A DNA stretch of 64,000 nt, from the NCBI GenBank assembly GCA_944321455.1, contig CALULI010000002.1, positions 186,001-250,000 on the forward strand, given 5' to 3'. Below, piece after piece: positions 26,032 through 33,965 of this stretch; the stretch's first letter is position 1, and the number at the start of each line of letters is the position of its first letter. This DNA is from an uncultured Eggerthellaceae bacterium. Its GTDB lineage: Bacteria > Actinomycetota > Coriobacteriia > Coriobacteriales > Eggerthellaceae. The notes beneath the pieces were generated by a model. It did no database searches and was not told the origin of the DNA. It worked only from the letters and a program-made list of their open reading frames with translations. A program made the position numbers and the translations under genes.

Positions 26032-27052
26032 ATGCCCTGAACGCCTCTTCGAGTTCGACATCTTTTTCATAGACGCCAACTTTGCCGCGAATCAAACACA
26101 ACTGTTCACTGCAGTTAGCGCATGACAGCGATGCATTTGTTTCTTCCGCAAAGCGCTCAGGATAAAAGAATGCCTTCACTTCCCAACGCAACAAAATGAC
26201 AAGCGATAAAGCAAAGAATGCTCCTGTAAACACATTGAGCGCAAAGAGCATAGGTGTAGCTACCATGATGGCATCCCAATTGAAAATCTGACAGGTAGCA
26301 CAGCATCGATTCCGCATGAAAATAATCTGCAGCGGACACCACAACACCACACATACCATGTCAAACCAGAAATAGAACAGCACCCACAACGCTGCTAGCG
26401 AAGGCGACATCCACCCCATTGCATATGCCACTACCACCACAATAGCATTAAGCAAAATCCAGAAAAACGCGACGGGTAGGATTTCCTTCAAACGCCGCAT
26501 ACGCAAGAGATGACGCGCCTTAGAGTTAGTGTCTAAATCAGACTCATTGAAGGGCAATGCCCTCATAAAATCAACGTCATGAGCAATATGGCGAAGCTCT
26601 TTTGAAACGTCATCTTTTGCTTCAAACAAAACCGTACGTACTTCTTCAAGGCGTTGTTCAATGTTTTCCTTCGGATGGGAATGCCAGCTATCCGCTTTAA
26701 TACGACCCGTTTCAATCATTTCAGAAATACGCTTCAGCACCGCGTCTAAACTTCCCCCAAAGGTGTTCTTGGTGGGAATCTGAAAGAACTCATATTGCTT
26801 AAGGGAGCCGATGGAAATATGCGCGCGCGAACTAAACTTGCTGACAAAGTCAAAAAGAAGAGCAATTCCAACGAAATCAATAAAATTAAACCCGCCTGCA
26901 ATACCCAGGTTTTCAAGTGTGAGTTGGAAACGATCACATACAAAGAAATAAATACCACAGGCAAACAGAACCGTTCTTATGACAAGAGAACGAACGTAGT
27001 GCATAAACATGCGTGTTGGCATTTTGCGTTGTGTGTTCACCTGAGCTTGCAT
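26030..27052 (-). CDS. Membrane protein with cytoplasmic helical insert and Cys motifs, function unknown
   Basis: A 340-residue protein I do not recognise. Two hydrophobic spans lie near residues 23-70. An apparently soluble, charged helical region follows (about 75-195: SEMIETGRIKADSWHSHPK, VSKELRHIAHDVDFM). Then come about four hydrophobic spans (near 190-290), and a C-terminal tail. Cysteine groups CCATC near residue 249 and CANCSEQLC near residue 313 could bind a metal together. The ATG at 27050-27052 is only 7 nt after a TATAAT box with GTGATA at 17 nt, so the mRNA is probably leaderless; later in-frame ATGs exist at codons 11, 15 and 17. Neighbours give no clue. Confidence 0.75.
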   Translation of the reverse strand: MQAQVNTQRKMPTRMFMHYVRSLVIRTVLFACGIYFFVCDRFQLTLENLGIAGGFNFIDFVGIALLFDFVSKFSSRAHISIGSLKQYEFFQIPTKNTFGGSLDAVLKRISEMIETGRIKADSWHSHPKENIEQRLEEVRTVLFEAKDDVSKELRHIAHDVDFMRALPFNESDLDTNSKARHLLRMRRLKEILPVAFFWILLNAIVVVVAYAMGWMSPSLAALWVLFYFWFDMVCVVLWCPLQIIFMRNRCCATCQIFNWDAIMVATPMLFALNVFTGAFFALSLVILLRWEVKAFFYPERFAEETNASLSCANCSEQLCLIRGKVGVYEKDVELEEAFRA

Positions 27053-27059
27053 AACTCAA

Positions 27060-27088
27060 ATTATACTGATGAATTACCGACGTATCAC
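27060..27088 (-). promoter_or_regulatory. Promoter of a probably leaderless mRNA for the 340-residue membrane protein
   Basis: On the minus strand GTGATA (27083-27088), 17-nt spacer, TATAAT (27060-27065), then 7 nt to the ATG. No Shine-Dalgarno sequence. A hairpin CACAGG-TGAG-CCTGTG (27086-27101) overlaps the -35, with a T5 run on its plus side; no plus-strand gene feeds into it. Confidence 0.55.
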
Positions 27089-27163
27089 AGGTGAGCCTGT
27101 GTGTTTTTGATGACACCGCTCTGCCGCAATGCTCAATGCCGCCAAAAGCGATTAAGACTACCC

Positions 27164-27499
27164 TTAGTCGCGCTGCTTTGCCAGTGCGTTGCGCAATGTC
27201 TTGAGTACCTCTATTGCCGCAGGTAACTCATCAACTTCAAACGAATCCAGTATCTCCTGAACATCGTCAGAGAGCTTCGCCTTGTCGGACTTCGGTGCAT
27301 CGAAAAGCAGGGCATCCGTGCTAACGGAAAGCTCTTCGGCAATCTTTACTAATACGGGCAGACTCAGCTTCGTATTCCCCGTCTCTATGTGGCTCATATG
27401 TGTAACAGAGATGCCGACCTTGCCTGCCAGCGCCTCCTGTGACAACCCGCACGCCTTGCGGTATCTCCGTATGCGCTGCCCAATGTCAAAGTATTTCAT
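27164..27499 (-). CDS. XRE-family helix-turn-helix regulator
   Basis: A 111-residue regulator. The HTH covers residues 5-60: IGQRIRRYRKACGLSQEALA, then GISVTHMSHIETGNTKLSLP. This is the Cro/CI-type fold common in plasmid and phage regulators and in stand-alone bacterial repressors. The acidic C-terminal third (SDDVQEILDSFEVDELPAAI) probably dimerises. The start at ATG 27497-27499 is favoured by the conserved HTH spacing and GGCGGTGA upstream; eight more codons are possible. A large palindrome about 100 nt upstream (27596-27624) may be its operator or a terminator. Target unknown. Confidence 0.88.
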   Translation of the reverse strand: MKYFDIGQRIRRYRKACGLSQEALAGKVGISVTHMSHIETGNTKLSLPVLVKIAEELSVSTDALLFDAPKSDKAKLSDDVQEILDSFEVDELPAAIEVLKTLRNALAKQRD

Positions 27500-27595
27500 G
27501 CAATCACCGCCCATTTGAATCACGACAGCTTGAATCGTATGGGCGTTTTTCTTTCGTTATACAGTCAGTAAGCCTATCTAATAAGGATTCATTTT

Positions 27596-27624
27596 AAGCC
27601 GCATCCGTTAAACGGATGCGGCTT
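27596..27624. other. Large palindrome in the accessory patch
   Basis: AAGCCGCATCCGTT (27596-27609) and AACGGATGCGGCTT (27611-27624) are perfect inverted copies around one base. It is followed on the plus strand by ATTTTGTT. No plus-strand gene lies upstream, so it is either an orphan terminator from lost DNA, an operator of the XRE gene, or a mobile-element end. Confidence 0.7.
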
Positions 27625-27741
27625 ATTTTGTTCTGAGCTGACAGCCATTTCACCACAGTTGCTTAATAGTGGATCGGAATACATCACGAGAGGATGCCTT
27701 CGGCATCGGGTGACTTTGTGGAGTAGAAAGGAGATCCAATT

Positions 27742-28119
27742 ATGACAGAGAACGCAAAGCAGCTCCACAACAGCAACGATGAGGTCATGTGGCGCATGAG
27801 GGCGCTCAAACACACCGCGCGCTCCCTCGCCGCCAAGGCAAAGGAACTAGAACGGATGGCAAAGGCAGATGCGAACATACCAGCCATGGATAAAGCATCA
27901 CTAGAGCAGGTACTGCGTCGCATCGACAACGTGATGGAATGGCGCTTCGTTGACGTGCTCGGCGAGGTTCAGCTAGATGCAGACATCCTAACGCAGAGCA
28001 TCGACTTTGAGACCCTGCGAACCCTGCGCCAGTGCGTCATCCAGGCTATCGTGGATAACAAGCAAGCGGAAAGTGAGGCTGAAAAAGAGCAGTATCGCCG
28101 CCAAATCCAGGAAGGGTGA
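27742..28119 (+). CDS. Coiled-coil protein of unknown function, possibly cut short
   Basis: A 125-residue charged helical protein (ARSLAAKAKELERMAKAD, DNKQAESEAEKEQYRRQIQE) with an excellent ribosome site (AAAGGAGATCC, 5 nt to the ATG). I do not recognise the family. The TGA stop at 28117-28119 is followed by 61 further open codons in the same frame, ending at a TGA at 28303-28305. They begin SLLALLEHKLAIMDTNTAP and stay charged. This suggests an original protein of about 187 residues with an in-frame stop mutation. Base composition is more G+C-rich than the flanks. With the XRE gene and the 27596-27624 palindrome it looks like a remnant of an integrated element. Confidence 0.55.
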   Translation: MTENAKQLHNSNDEVMWRMRALKHTARSLAAKAKELERMAKADANIPAMDKASLEQVLRRIDNVMEWRFVDVLGEVQLDADILTQSIDFETLRTLRQCVIQAIVDNKQAESEAEKEQYRRQIQEG

Positions 28120-28427
28120 TCCCTGCTCGCTCTACTTGAACACAAGCTCGCGATTATGGATACCAACACCGCACCTCGATTGCATCGCAATGACGTAATC
28201 GAGGTGCAGACGTTCGGAAAAGAGATGGACAGAATACCTGCAAGAAAAGACACCAAGAAACGCATCTTGTACTCTAAAACGTGCAGGACGAAGCGCTACG
28301 CATGATAGATGCCACTACACAGAGTAACTACGCATGACAGACGATACAGCATAGGGTAAGGTTGTACAAAATTATAGATTTGAGCGATTTATGCGCGAAA
28401 ACTCTGATGTATGAGAGGTTTTGAAAA
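28120..28427. other. Probable gene remnant and short repeats before the phosphatase gene
   Basis: The first 186 nt continue the frame of the preceding ORF after its stop. Then comes a degenerate 32-bp tandem pair (28296-28359; both begin CTACGCATGA). The last 60 nt probably hold the phosphatase promoter; a clear -35/-10 pair is not evident. No separate gene is supported. Confidence 0.5.
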
Positions 28428-28892
28428 ATGATACAAATTCTCTTCGTCTGCCATGGCAACATCTGCCGCTCCCCTATGGCTGAATTCATCATGAAAGAAT
28501 ACGTTCGCCAGGCTGGCTTAGAAGATGAAATCCACGTTGAATCTGCCGCTATGCATCGCGACGAATTAGGCAGTGACATCCATTGGGGAACGCAAGAAAT
28601 TCTGGATCGCTATAACATTCCTCATACCCCGCGAGAAGCTCATCTTGCACGCAAAGCAGACTATGAACGATTTGACTACATCATTGGCATGGATCGTTAC
28701 AACATGCGCGATATGTTGCTCCTGTTTAGCCGTGATCCTCTTCACAAATGCAGCTTGCTAATGGATTGGGTAGGTGCCTCACGTGATGTGGCCGACCCCT
28801 GGTATACGGGAGATTTCGATACTACCTATGATGACGTTGATGCAGGCTGCATTGCGCTGCTGGAGCATATTAAACAAAGCTTACAGAGATAA
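28428..28892 (+). CDS. Low-molecular-weight protein-tyrosine-phosphatase
   Basis: A 154-residue cytoplasmic phosphatase. The P-loop FVCHGNICRSPMAE at residues 6-19 has the nucleophilic Cys8 and Arg14 of the C-X5-R motif. The general-acid Asp is in VADPWYTGDF near residue 125. Length matches the family. Such enzymes act on protein phosphotyrosine or phosphoarginine; no kinase is adjacent, so the substrate is open. A GAGAGG ribosome site precedes the ATG by 8 nt. Confidence 0.94.
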   Translation: MIQILFVCHGNICRSPMAEFIMKEYVRQAGLEDEIHVESAAMHRDELGSDIHWGTQEILDRYNIPHTPREAHLARKADYERFDYIIGMDRYNMRDMLLLFSRDPLHKCSLLMDWVGASRDVADPWYTGDFDTTYDDVDAGCIALLEHIKQSLQR

Positions 28893-28953
28893 CAGCCTCC
28901 CCTGCCTTAATGCCCCGTATAATAAAGACAAACGCTAAAAGAACGATGCAATT

Positions 28954-29008
28954 TGAAAGAGTGTGTAGCTTGAGAGGCATATAACCTGAAAGAGCGTGTA
29001 GCTTGAGA
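28954..29008. repeat. Two direct repeats of 22 bp at 33-bp period
   Basis: TGAAAGAGTGTGTAGCTTGA plus GA (28954-28975) recurs at 28987-29008 with one mismatch (T to C). They lie in the intergenic region before the AlbA_2 gene. Confidence 0.85.
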
Positions 29009-29059
29009 AAGCGCTGCACAACCACACTCTCAGTCAACACAAGCACGTGAGGGAATATC

Positions 29060-30343
29060 ATGTATAGTCCGTTTCGCAACGAACAAGGTCAGCCGAAAGA
29101 TCTAGCTGATGTTACTTATGAAGACCTCTACCAGCTGGCAGATCTTGACGAAGGCTTCGTTCTTGAATTTAAGCGGACGTGGAATGATAGCGTTCGCAAA
29201 AAGATCCCCAAGATTATTGCTTCCTTTGCCAATTCTCGTGGTGGTTGGCTGATTATTGGTATTGCCGACGATGACAAGTCGCTTTGCCCCATCCCTCGCA
29301 TCTCTGCTGATTTTTCGCAAATTTTTGGCGAATTGTGCCGTCATCATGTATCCCCTGCGCCCCGCTTCGATGCGCGCTTTATCGCTGATCCTGCCAACTC
29401 AAATCAAGGCGTTGTAGTGGTTCAGGTTCATGAAGGCGACTTTCCGCCCTACGTCGCTGATGGCATTGTGGAAATCCGCGAAGGTTCAACATCGGGCCCT
29501 GCACTTGGATCGGCCCTGGTGGAACTCTATGGCAAAGCCACTAAGCGAACGCAAGAAATTCGCGAATTTTGCCAACGCAGCGTCTGGTATCCCGGCGACA
29601 ACAACACCACCCTCAACCAACGTCGCGTACCTATTCCTCTATTCAGTCTGTATTTATTCCACATGGGAAGCAGAGCAAATCAAACTATATCCCGCAGCGT
29701 TATCGATGATCACGTTAACGCTATGCGTTCTGCCTTTGCGCAACAAGCAATGGAATGCCACGTACAGCACGCTCACGACTCCCTTATCATCCGCGCATCG
29801 GTAGCAATTCCAGGCGGACCTGCCCATTCTGCCATTGAGCTTTTCCCTGATGAATCCATGAAGCTTACCGTTCCCGCCATTATGTTAGAACTTGATTCTT
29901 ACAACAAAGCCGTCGATGATCTCAGGCAGGATGGTATTGAAATTGATCCCAGCGCCCGATTCATTGGTGCAACCCGAACTTTGAAGCGCGTCACGCGTAT
30001 GGCATCGCTGCTTGATCGGTATGTTCGTGAGCGCAGTCTTTCGTGGACCAGCTACGCCGTTGCCTATGAATTGGAAAACATGGAGGGTGTTATGCTGTGG
30101 TCGGAAAGGGAAACGTATCGAAATTACGTTCGCAACCACGGCCTACTCTTTTGTGGAACCACTGATGGTCGCAGTCGTATTCGCTATTTAGATGATGGCG
30201 AACACGATTCCTTCCGCGCACGCCAGTTTGCGGGCAGTCATTTCTTTGAGGCCTGCGGTTTGCCGCTTGGTTCGCCCGATCCTGAAGACAACGAATTAGT
30301 TGACGCGCTGTTGCGTGGTGGCAAACCTTATCATGCTGAATAA
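29060..30343 (+). CDS. AlbA_2 (Schlafen-type) domain protein
   Basis: A 427-residue protein. The first 150 residues match the AlbA_2/Schlafen domain: GFVLEFKRTWNDSVRKKIPK, IIASFANSRGGWLIIGIADD, and a terminal strand VADGIVEIREGSTSG. This domain is linked to nucleic-acid binding or processing in regulators and some defence proteins. The remaining 280 residues are not recognised; they contain mixed alpha/beta segments and no membrane span. The gene stands alone between a phosphatase and a convergent transporter, so context does not decide its role. Start ATG 29060; upstream GTGAGGG is a reasonable ribosome site. Confidence 0.8.
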   Translation: MYSPFRNEQGQPKDLADVTYEDLYQLADLDEGFVLEFKRTWNDSVRKKIPKIIASFANSRGGWLIIGIADDDKSLCPIPRISADFSQIFGELCRHHVSPAPRFDARFIADPANSNQGVVVVQVHEGDFPPYVADGIVEIREGSTSGPALGSALVELYGKATKRTQEIREFCQRSVWYPGDNNTTLNQRRVPIPLFSLYLFHMGSRANQTISRSVIDDHVNAMRSAFAQQAMECHVQHAHDSLIIRASVAIPGGPAHSAIELFPDESMKLTVPAIMLELDSYNKAVDDLRQDGIEIDPSARFIGATRTLKRVTRMASLLDRYVRERSLSWTSYAVAYELENMEGVMLWSERETYRNYVRNHGLLFCGTTDGRSRIRYLDDGEHDSFRARQFAGSHFFEACGLPLGSPDPEDNELVDALLRGGKPYHAE

Positions 30344-30415
30344 CTCTTGCGAAGTTAGCTTTTGCGAGACGACAAGCTTTGTCAGCCTGAATAAGACCGC
30401 AAACAAAAGCCAGCT

Positions 30416-31657
30416 TTACGAAGCGTAGACGCCTGCGAACGAAAGCGCTGCGTACAGCACCAAGAGCAACGCAAGAAATACGACGTTATAAAACGTAAAG
30501 GTGCGAATATAGTCGCTTTTCTTCGCGAAACCCGCCGTGGTGATCAACTTAAACGAAATGATGCTTGCCATAGACGCAATCAAGGTTCCCAAGCCGCCTA
30601 TATTGGTACCAATAATGAGCGCGCACCACTGATCGGTAAAACCTGACAAAAGCAACGCAGCAGGCACATTACTGATAATCTGACTCAGCGCCACTGAAGC
30701 AATTACAGGAGCAGCACCAATCAACTGAGAAACCACCTCATGAACAAGAGGAATGCGTCCCATATTGCCCACAAAAATGAACAGCGCAATAAAGGTTAGC
30801 AGCAAGCCGTAATCAACACGAACAAGAATCTTGCGGTCAATCAGCAACACAACTACCAAGATAACCGCACCAACCAGATATACATTGACCAGATCTGCTA
30901 CTGCGCAAAGGCAAGCCACAAACAATACTGCATAGACCACAGTACAAAACAACTTGCGGACAGGTAGTGATCGGCGCGTGATGATATCTCGCAAAAGATG
31001 GTGGTGCTCATGGTTGTCTTGGTCAGGCGAGACATCTTGGCTATCAGCTGTCAACTGGTTTGTGCGGTTCTGCACCGCAGCACTACCCTTTGAGCGCTTG
31101 CGAAAAAGAAACGCAATCATCACGCCCAACACAACCGCAACCGTTGCCGTATAGGGAGCCATGAGCGCAACGAACTCAAACACATCAAACCCTGATGCTT
31201 GGAACAGATACAAATTCTGGGGATTACCCATTGGCAACAACATGCTGCCCAAATTCGCGGCAATTGTCATCAAGACAACCACAATCACCATGCAATCGTC
31301 CATATTGGCTTTATGCATGATCACCAGCGCAAAGGGAACAAACGTAATAAGTGCAACGTCGTTGGTGATAAACATGGAGCAGAAAAAGGTTAGCGCTATA
31401 AGCGCGCCCGCAATCATGGCCTGCGAACGCATGTAGGAAACAACCCATTCGCCCATAATGCGAATCACACCAAGAAAACGCAAACCTGTTACAACCGTCA
31501 TCAAGCAAAACAAAAGCACAATGGTGTGCCAGTCAATGTAGCTGAAATAGCCTTCGTCAGGCGCAACGGCAATACAGGATACAAGCGCCGCAACGCAAGA
31601 GACAAACAGCACCGAATCTTGCGTGATAAAGGCGCGTATTTTTTCCATCACCCTCAT
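30416..31657 (-). CDS. ArsB/NhaD/CitMHS-type ion transporter
   Basis: A 413-residue membrane protein with about 10-11 hydrophobic spans. MTVVTGLRFLGVIRIMGEWV, FITNDVALITFVPFALVIM and LLPMGNPQNLYLF match the ion-transporter superfamily that includes arsenite, Na+/H+ and dicarboxylate carriers. The second inverted half shows SNVPAALLLSGF and GTNIGGLGTLIASMASIISF. The substrate cannot be set. The start is ATG 31655-31657 (or 31646-31648, beside GAGGGTG); both overlap or touch the rlmKL stop, so the two are probably co-transcribed. A longer TTG start is unlikely. Confidence 0.85.
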   Translation of the reverse strand: MRVMEKIRAFITQDSVLFVSCVAALVSCIAVAPDEGYFSYIDWHTIVLLFCLMTVVTGLRFLGVIRIMGEWVVSYMRSQAMIAGALIALTFFCSMFITNDVALITFVPFALVIMHKANMDDCMVIVVVLMTIAANLGSMLLPMGNPQNLYLFQASGFDVFEFVALMAPYTATVAVVLGVMIAFLFRKRSKGSAAVQNRTNQLTADSQDVSPDQDNHEHHHLLRDIITRRSLPVRKLFCTVVYAVLFVACLCAVADLVNVYLVGAVILVVVLLIDRKILVRVDYGLLLTFIALFIFVGNMGRIPLVHEVVSQLIGAAPVIASVALSQIISNVPAALLLSGFTDQWCALIIGTNIGGLGTLIASMASIISFKLITTAGFAKKSDYIRTFTFYNVVFLALLLVLYAALSFAGVYAS

Positions 31658-33960
31658 GCGTTCTTTGTTAAGAGATAGCAAAAATGAATACGCGGATTGC
31701 GCGAGAAATCTTCAGGAATAGTTTGTGCCGTGATGTTTTCTATGGTAAGGCCCAAGGCAGCGATAGCCTGCTCATCAAGCTTGAAGCTGCGAAGATTGCC
31801 TGAAAAGACAATGGTGCCCCCTGGCGCAACAAGACGAACCACCTGCGCCAACAATTCAGCATGATCGCGCTGAATATCCCAGGTGCGCTGCCCCATTGTT
31901 TTTGAATTAGAAAACGTCGGCGGGTCAAGAAAGACCACATCATAGAGCCCTTCGGCACTGCCCGACCCAGCAGGATGCTGTGTCACCCACGACAAAACAT
32001 CAGCACGCACAAAATGATGCTCAGGGCCCGTAAAACCACAACGCTGCATATTGCGGCGCGCCCAATCCAAATAGGTTTGACTCATATCAACAGTTGTGGT
32101 CTCTTGCGCGCCCTGTGCTGCTGCGTGAAGGGTTGCCACACCCGTATAAGCAAACAAGTTAAGAAAGCGCTTACCACGCGCTAGAGAACCCACCAAAACG
32201 CGCGTTATGCGATGATCCAAGAACAGACCCGTATCCAAATAACCCGACAGATCAACTTCAACCGACAAGCCATCTTCTTCAACCACAATACGATGCGATT
32301 GATGCGTTTCCTGGTGATACTGTGAACCACCCTTATCTTGACGGCGAACACGCGTAAACATCCGTTCTTCAGGCACATCACACAGCGTCTGCACAACACT
32401 GCACGCATCGCGGAAACGCCGTGCCGCTTTTTGAGGGTCAATTTCTTTCGGTGCTTGATATTCGCTCACCAGCACAAAGAGCACCTGCGTGTCTTTTTCT
32501 TCAAACACATCTACCGCAACCGCATAATCGGGAAGGTCGGCATCGTAGACACGATAGGCGTGAATACCATACTTTGCTGCCCATTTGCGGCGTGTCTTGA
32601 GCATCTTGCGAAAACGAGCGGCAAATTGTTCAGCGTGTCCCGACGATACCGCAACTGACACCTCTTTACCGTCAAGAGTGACAAGGTCAAGCTGCTCGTT
32701 GCGCGATGTTCCCAGCTGGAAATCACGCAGAGTGGCTTCTAGTGCACCGTTGTACACCGCAAGCGTGCGAGTAGCATCAAAGCCAATCTCAGAATCAAAC
32801 AGCGCATCAGGCGTGATAACGCACATGCGCCACGCTTCAGAGAGAGCCGCAAGACCTAAAGCAGCATCCTTATAAAAGGCGTTCAAGCTATCACGCATAA
32901 GACGAACGCCGTAGGGCGGATTAAACGCAATAAAGCCTGGTTTATCTGTATCAATATCAAAGCGATCAAGAAGTTCAGGTAGTTGCGCAATATTGGCACA
33001 AACAAGCTGAACAACACCCGCAAGGCCTGCGCGGCGGGCATTGCCCTGTGCAATTTCAATCGCCTTTGGATCAATATCGGATCCAATCAGAAGCGGGGCA
33101 TGCTTAAGGCCTTCCTCAAAACGATCATCAGCTTCAGCAAGAAGACCATCAAAGGCATCCGCATCAAAATCTGCATTGCCCTCAAAGCCCCAATAATCGC
33201 GCGAAAGGCCTGGTGCTCTGTCAGTTGCCATCATGGCCGCTTCAAGCACCAGCGTGGCACTGCCGCACGTCGAATCAATAAAGACAGGGGCATCAATAAG
33301 CCCGTCTTTGCCTTCACGCTTGGCTTGGGCACGGCGGCGCGCAGGTGAAGCAAGCCTATCCCAGCCGCCCCACACCAGCATGCCTGCAGCCAGCGCTTCC
33401 TTGAGAGGCGCTTCGACCGATTCGCCCTGAACACGATAGCCACGCCTGTGGAGTGACTCACCCGCATAATCAAGCGAAATAGTGGCTTTCTTGTTGTGAA
33501 TGGAAACCCAGAGCGCTACATCGGGGCGATGCGGTGCCACATCAGGGCGAACGTCACGCGCCTCGCGCAAGGCATCGCACACCGCATCTTTTACCTTTAA
33601 GGCACTAAACTGCGAATTGCGCAGCGCGTCATTGCCGCCACGCGCGGTAACTGAAATAGTGGCACGCGGGCCCGCAAAGCGCTGCCAAGGAAGCGCTTTT
33701 GCTCCTTGATAGAGAGCATCGGCGCTGGTTGCATCAACGCGCCCCACCACGCGCAACACGCGCGAAGCAATGCGCGACCACAGACATACCCGATAGCCAT
33801 CTGTTTTTGAGCCAAAAAAAGCAACGCCACTCTTCAAGGGTCGAACACGCTTGACTCGCAGACGCTTAAGTTCGTCTGCGAGTACGTGTTCAAAACCTTG
33901 AGGGCACGTTGCGAAAAATTCAATCAAGCCATCGCTGGCCTGAGTAGTGGTAGGACTCAC
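31654..33960 (-). CDS. rlmL: Bifunctional 23S rRNA methyltransferase RlmKL
   Basis: A 768-residue fusion. N-terminal THUMP-like region (FFATCPQGFEHVLADELKRL), then the RlmL-type m2G methyltransferase with FIDSTCGSATLVLEAAMMA and AFNPPYGVRLM (NPPY motif). The C-terminal RlmK-type m7G domain carries LNLFAYTGVATLHAAAQGA and VVFLDPPTFSNSKTM. It modifies two guanines of 23S rRNA (2445 and 2069 in E. coli numbering). The start is GTG 33958-33960, 5 nt after the rpoD stop. The fused form is best known from gamma-proteobacteria. Confidence 0.93.
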   Translation of the reverse strand: MSPTTTQASDGLIEFFATCPQGFEHVLADELKRLRVKRVRPLKSGVAFFGSKTDGYRVCLWSRIASRVLRVVGRVDATSADALYQGAKALPWQRFAGPRATISVTARGGNDALRNSQFSALKVKDAVCDALREARDVRPDVAPHRPDVALWVSIHNKKATISLDYAGESLHRRGYRVQGESVEAPLKEALAAGMLVWGGWDRLASPARRRAQAKREGKDGLIDAPVFIDSTCGSATLVLEAAMMATDRAPGLSRDYWGFEGNADFDADAFDGLLAEADDRFEEGLKHAPLLIGSDIDPKAIEIAQGNARRAGLAGVVQLVCANIAQLPELLDRFDIDTDKPGFIAFNPPYGVRLMRDSLNAFYKDAALGLAALSEAWRMCVITPDALFDSEIGFDATRTLAVYNGALEATLRDFQLGTSRNEQLDLVTLDGKEVSVAVSSGHAEQFAARFRKMLKTRRKWAAKYGIHAYRVYDADLPDYAVAVDVFEEKDTQVLFVLVSEYQAPKEIDPQKAARRFRDACSVVQTLCDVPEERMFTRVRRQDKGGSQYHQETHQSHRIVVEEDGLSVEVDLSGYLDTGLFLDHRITRVLVGSLARGKRFLNLFAYTGVATLHAAAQGAQETTTVDMSQTYLDWARRNMQRCGFTGPEHHFVRADVLSWVTQHPAGSGSAEGLYDVVFLDPPTFSNSKTMGQRTWDIQRDHAELLAQVVRLVAPGGTIVFSGNLRSFKLDEQAIAALGLTIENITAQTIPEDFSRNPRIHFCYLLTKNA

Positions 33961-33965
33961 GAAAC

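Noticed and set aside
28117-28119. Selenocysteine or recoded TGA in the 27742 ORF
   Set aside because: No SECIS-like hairpin directly after the TGA is evident, and the context is a degraded patch. A nonsense mutation is simpler.
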